Shown here: positions 58,577-64,000 of the stretch, one piece after another
How the letters are laid out: each line of letters starts with the position of its first letter
Numbering within the stretch: the stretch's first letter is position 1
Source of the DNA: Paramecium sonneborni
Lineage: Eukaryota > Ciliophora > Oligohymenophorea > Peniculida > Parameciidae
Reading direction: 5' to 3'
Length of the DNA stretch: 64,000 nt
Assembly: GCA_905182985.1 (NCBI GenBank)
Contig: CAJJDN010000012.1
Span: 255,857-319,856 of the forward strand
Notes under the pieces: generated by a model
Told to the model about the DNA's origin: nothing
Seen by the model: the letters and a program-made list of their open reading frames with translations, nothing else
Databases searched by the model: none
Made by a program: the position numbers and the translations under genes

Positions 58577-59998
58577 AATGTCTATAATTAAAGCACCTTT
58601 AACTCCTTAAATATTTTATTCACTTAAATAGAACAATAATCATCTTAAAATTATCTAATCAGTTAAAGTCAAAAATACAGAAGTCAATTATTGATGACTA
58701 AGATGAATAATTCACTGTGATCAAATAAAAAACTAATTAAGGAGACCTTTCACAAATTGATATTGAAAATTTATTTTATTAAAATCAAACAAAATTTTGG
58801 ATTTATCATATAAATTATCTCAAAATGAAACTTAAATTTTATAAATAATAATGACTAATCTAATTCATTATAAATAAGAAACTTTACTAATAAAAATGTG
58901 ATATCTAATTAATCAATCAAATATTTGCTGTTTTTGTGGTGAAAAAATATATTTTCTATTTGCTAATGTTCTTTTGCTCATCAAAAATGTGTTAATGATT
59001 ATCTATAATAAATTCCCAATCTAGAACAAATCTAATGCAAAAAATGTAATCAATATAGACATGTCAATGGTGTTATTTAATTCGATTTTATTTAATGGAA
59101 TAAAAGTAAATTCTCTTTAATATTGGATTTATAATTTTTACTTTTTAGCTTTGCCATTTTTATAATATTAACCTACTATTCTTTTTTTGAACTGTATGAA
59201 AACTTTGCTCATGATAGGATCTTAATTTCCTGTTTAGTATTTTTATATACTTCATGTTTTAAATTACTAATATATCTAAGATATTCACTCATTTTAAAAA
59301 AGTAAAGTTATTTATCAAAAGATTCGATCCACAAAATGTTTAATTTAATCAGGATTCTGATAATTTAGCATTTAAAATGTGAATCTTGATTGTTATATAT
59401 GGCATCATTTTATTTTTATCAATAGATGATCTGTATTTTATTAAAATTATATTATTAATTATGATTTTTGAGATTTCAAATTGCTGTAAAGATATTAGTA
59501 ATTGCTTCATATCCTCAAAAATTAATTCATTATAGAATTAAGAAACTTTACTTGAAAAGATTCAATCCTTATAAGTATTATGATTATATTAAAATTTAAT
59601 AGGATAGTTTCAAAGAATTTGATTTTTGGTTTAAAACGCAATTTAACAATGAAGAAATTTTGGTTAATTATATTTACACATAATTGATGGAAGTTAGAAA
59701 AATAAATAAAGTAGTACAATTCAAAAAAATTGATGAAAAATCTTCTGACATTAAAGGCTTAAGTGTTGATTCTTAAAAAAGCGCAGAAACTTAATCTAGT
59801 ATCTGCAGTGCAATGTATAAAAATTAAGCATAGCTATAGACATTAATATAGGCAACACACAAAAAAACTCTAGAAAAAAGGAGCGTAATTAATGGAACTT
59901 CTTAACTCTAACAAAGAAGAAAAAATAGATTAATCAAATCTCCAAACTCCATCTAAACCTTATTCCCTAGATAAAATCTATTATGTAATTAATTTTGA
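58577..59998 (+). pseudogene. RING-CH (MARCH-like) membrane E3 ligase gene, disrupted
   Basis: Begins MSIIKAPLTPQIFYSLKQ. A RING-CH zinc motif is evident: SNICCFCGEK, then in the next frame FSICQCSFAHQKCVNDYL and IQCKKCNQY (C-x2-C, C-x-C-x4-H-x2-C, C-x2-C). Two or more membrane segments follow (LLFSFAIFIILTYYSFFEL, ILIVIYGIILFLSIDD), as in MARCH ligases. Three lesions appear: TGA codons directly after KM near 58895 and 59381, and a shift in an A6 run at 58932-58937 where one more A would restore the motif. Short introns do not remove them. The 3' part (KRFNPYKYYDYIKIQQD) overlaps the next gene in another frame. It could be a pseudogene, or the assembly may contain errors. Confidence 0.6.
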
Positions 59999-60428
59999 GA
60001 TTAATTGCTTAAAATAGTATGAAATTAATGGGGAAGAGGAAATTTAATTGTAAACAATAGAAGATTAAGAAGTGTTAAAATGGATTATTGACACAGTCTA
60101 AGCTAAGAATCATTACAAATAAAGTTTACAATGCACAATCAATTCTGCTTAGGAATTAGCAAATTATTAGATTGAAGATTTTACTTAAGCCTTTGAAAAA
60201 ATGAATTCTTAAGAATCTTTTTAAAGTAGGGATTTAAATATGAGATCAATCAGCAATTAATCTTTTTAAATTAATTAAGATACTTTCAAATAATTGATTG
60301 TAGACAAAATAAAATAGAGTATGGCTGAATAAAATGAAAAAAGAGATAAAGAAAAATTAAAAAAGTCTATTGCATAAAATAAATAAGATAGTTCTGATTC
60401 AAAAGTCTGTATGTGTTCAATTTTTTGA
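59892..60428 (+). CDS. Uncharacterised 178-residue protein with CaaX-like end
   Basis: A single intact frame runs from MELLNSNKEEKIDQSN to SKVCMCSIF and TGA at 60426. The C-terminal CSIF, preceded by CM and a K-rich, Q-rich stretch (KREKLKKS-like run of charged residues), fits a CaaX box for prenylation, so membrane attachment is possible. The body is polar and helical (EVLKWIIDTVQAKNHYKQ, QELANYQIEDFTQAFEKM). No family recognised. Its start lies inside the 3' end of the RING-CH region; it might instead be the last exon of that gene, but I found no intron that joins the frames. Confidence 0.6.
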
Positions 60429-61109
60429 TTAACACAAAACAAAAAATTGATTTTTTATTTGTTTATTGTTACGTAATAAAATTTTTTTTATTCAAAATCT
60501 AGATCAATATTATAAATTTTTTAAAATCAAACATTAATTTTTATATTCCTCTAATAATGAAAAATTTTTATACTTGATAATAACTCTATATGAAATCCTA
60601 TTCAAAATAAATATATGAATTCTCTGTATTTATCCTTCAATGAATGTATTCTTAATTTATAAGATTTATAAAATTATCTTTTAAAGATATTATATTATAA
60701 CATTTTTTTATTGAAAATGGATTAATATATCAATTTAATTATTGACCTTTAATTATTTTAATAGTTAAAACTAAATAGGGCAATAATACTATTTCAGCGT
60801 CATTTAGATAAAATTAACTACTAAAAAAATATAGTAAATTGATTATTTAACATTAAATTTTGATTAATTCCTTATAGCAGAGATTTTAATGTTAAATTAA
60901 AAACTTTTATTTATAAACTTAAATAAAAAATTCATATATAATAAAATCATCTATTGATATAAAATTTTCAATTTAATGGGTTGAATTTTTTTTCGAAATT
61001 ATTTAACTCTTCAACTAAGATAAATTTTTTTGATCATTTAAATTTGTTAAAAATACTATTTTCTTATTCAAATTATTAATAAATGCAACTTCAAATTGAA
61101 TAAACCATA
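60429..61109. other. AT-rich intergenic stretch
   Basis: Very AT-rich with many A or T runs. No supported frame on either strand. The gene density drops sharply here compared with the rest of the window. Confidence 0.5.
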
Positions 61110-61579
61110 TAATGGATGAAATATTCTAAATTTTTGATATCAGATTCAATTTTATTAATGTAGAGATAGATTCTGCTTTTAAAAATCATATAATGAAAGT
61201 TTGAAGAAAGTAAATTGATTGATTATAAAATTGATATTAAAAAGTCATTAGTTTTTCTCAGCTACTATAAAAAAAAAAAGAAGAGATGATTCAATACTAA
61301 TAAATAGGAATTATCTATCTAAATCAATCAAATTCAAATTAAATCCAACTATTTTTAGACTTTATTAAAAATGAATATTTATTAATTTCATTGAGAAGGA
61401 GAAAATAACAGATATTTAAGGAGTAAGTTATCAAGAAACAAAATATCACTTTTATATTAGATAGGCAAATATTAAATAATCTTATTTTAATTAATAGAAA
61501 TTTTACTGAAATTTAACTGGTATTAGTCAATAGATTATTTTATGAGAGAGAAAATGTTGAAATTTGTCTTGTATGAACT
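61110..61579 (+). pseudogene. Possible decayed coding stretch
   Basis: MDEIFQIFDIRFNFINVEI opens and soon stops. After a one-base shift a frame of about 125 codons stays open (KFEESKLIDYKIDIKKSLVF, LINRNFTEIQLVLVNRLF, YERENVEICLV) to a TGA. It contains runs of K and basic residues. The frame could be chance, because TGA is rare in such AT-rich DNA, or a remnant of a lost gene. No family match by eye. Confidence 0.25.
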
Positions 61580-62165
61580 TGAGCATGATAAAAATAAATG
61601 AAATATTAATTTAATAAAATTATTTTAATTATTATCAAAGGAACAATTTAATTTGAAATCTTATAACCGAATATTGTATATGATATTACAAAACAGTAAA
61701 TTAGCTTGATAATTAGAAGTAATTTAATATTCCTAATCAATTAGTAAAATAATACTCATTACATAGATATTAATACTTTTAAAAGAATATAATAAATAAA
61801 AATATCTTATTATAATATTATTACTAAGAAAATTTCCATAACAAAAAGAATAAGGAAATAAATTTTTTAAATTATTCCTTAATATAATATATTAAGTAAA
61901 GGATTATTGTTAATGTATTTTATTCAAATTTAGATAGTAAGCAAATTTCAATTTAGTTGTTTAATAATCTTCAAAATAAATAGAAAATGAAATGTAAAAT
62001 AATTGAGAGTATCATAGGGTAAATTAAGCAAAATGATATTAGTTTTAAGAATATATATATTTAATATAAAGACGGTTCTTAAAAGATTTTGCAGTAAGTT
62101 ATTTTTTTGTAAGAGTTGAAAATTATTATATATTTTATTCATTCGATTGAAAATATTGATTCAAA
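61580..62165. other. AT-rich intergenic stretch upstream of CDPK
   Basis: No supported frame. Presumably contains the CDPK promoter close to its right end. Confidence 0.5.

Positions 62166-64000
<1,835 letters not shown>

Overview
The window reads as a macronuclear chromosome fragment of a Paramecium-like ciliate. The composition is very AT-rich. Conserved proteins only read through when TAA and TAG are taken as glutamine and TGA as the sole stop (genetic code 6). Coding regions are broken by tiny introns of about 19-30 nt that start GTA/GT and end AG, and neighbouring genes are often separated by only tens of bases. Every gene model here was read by eye under that code, so exon joints are approximate.

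Layout. 0-5.5 kb: a bZIP factor (partial, -), a scaffold gap flanked by a duplicated contig end, an NCLX-type cation/calcium exchanger (-), and a doubtful small gene (-). 5.5-15 kb: a large, perhaps SAPS-like protein (+), two small proteins (+; one with a possible PP1-docking motif), a metallo-beta-lactamase/cyclic-nucleotide-binding fusion (+), and a tubulin-tyrosine-ligase-like enzyme (-). 15.6-24 kb: a second bZIP (+), an ARM-type protein (+), a membrane-anchored alpha/beta hydrolase (-), proteasome subunit alpha6 (-), a small protein (+), and an importin-alpha-like IBB/ARM protein (+). 24.4-36.9 kb: an unresolved coding stretch, an enlarged cytochrome c oxidase subunit 5B (-), an acylated MORN protein (+), a CFAP65-like axonemal protein (-), SGT1 (-), a cytochrome P450 (-), and a Cdc20 pseudogene (-). 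36.9-46.6 kb: a small protein (+), a TRAPP/sybindin subunit (-), a Cache-like membrane protein (-), a TPR protein interrupted by a second artefactual gap (+), small genes, an NLI/SCP-type phosphatase (-), and a PX sorting nexin (+). 46.6-64 kb: a giant ~3,000-residue protein with ARM-like ends, serine tracts and coiled coil (+), a second TPR protein (+), ARPC1 (-), a damaged RING-CH gene (+), a small CaaX protein (+), a gene-poor AT-rich stretch, and a CDPK running off the end (+).

The genes do not form a pathway. The window is an ordinary dense eukaryotic gene array with many cilia, signalling and trafficking genes. The most notable items are the giant Ser-tract protein, the MBL-CNB fusion, the large C-terminal extension on COX5B, the ATGA overlap of P450 and SGT1, two damaged genes (Cdc20 and RING-CH), and two gaps that look like unmerged contig overlaps rather than missing sequence.
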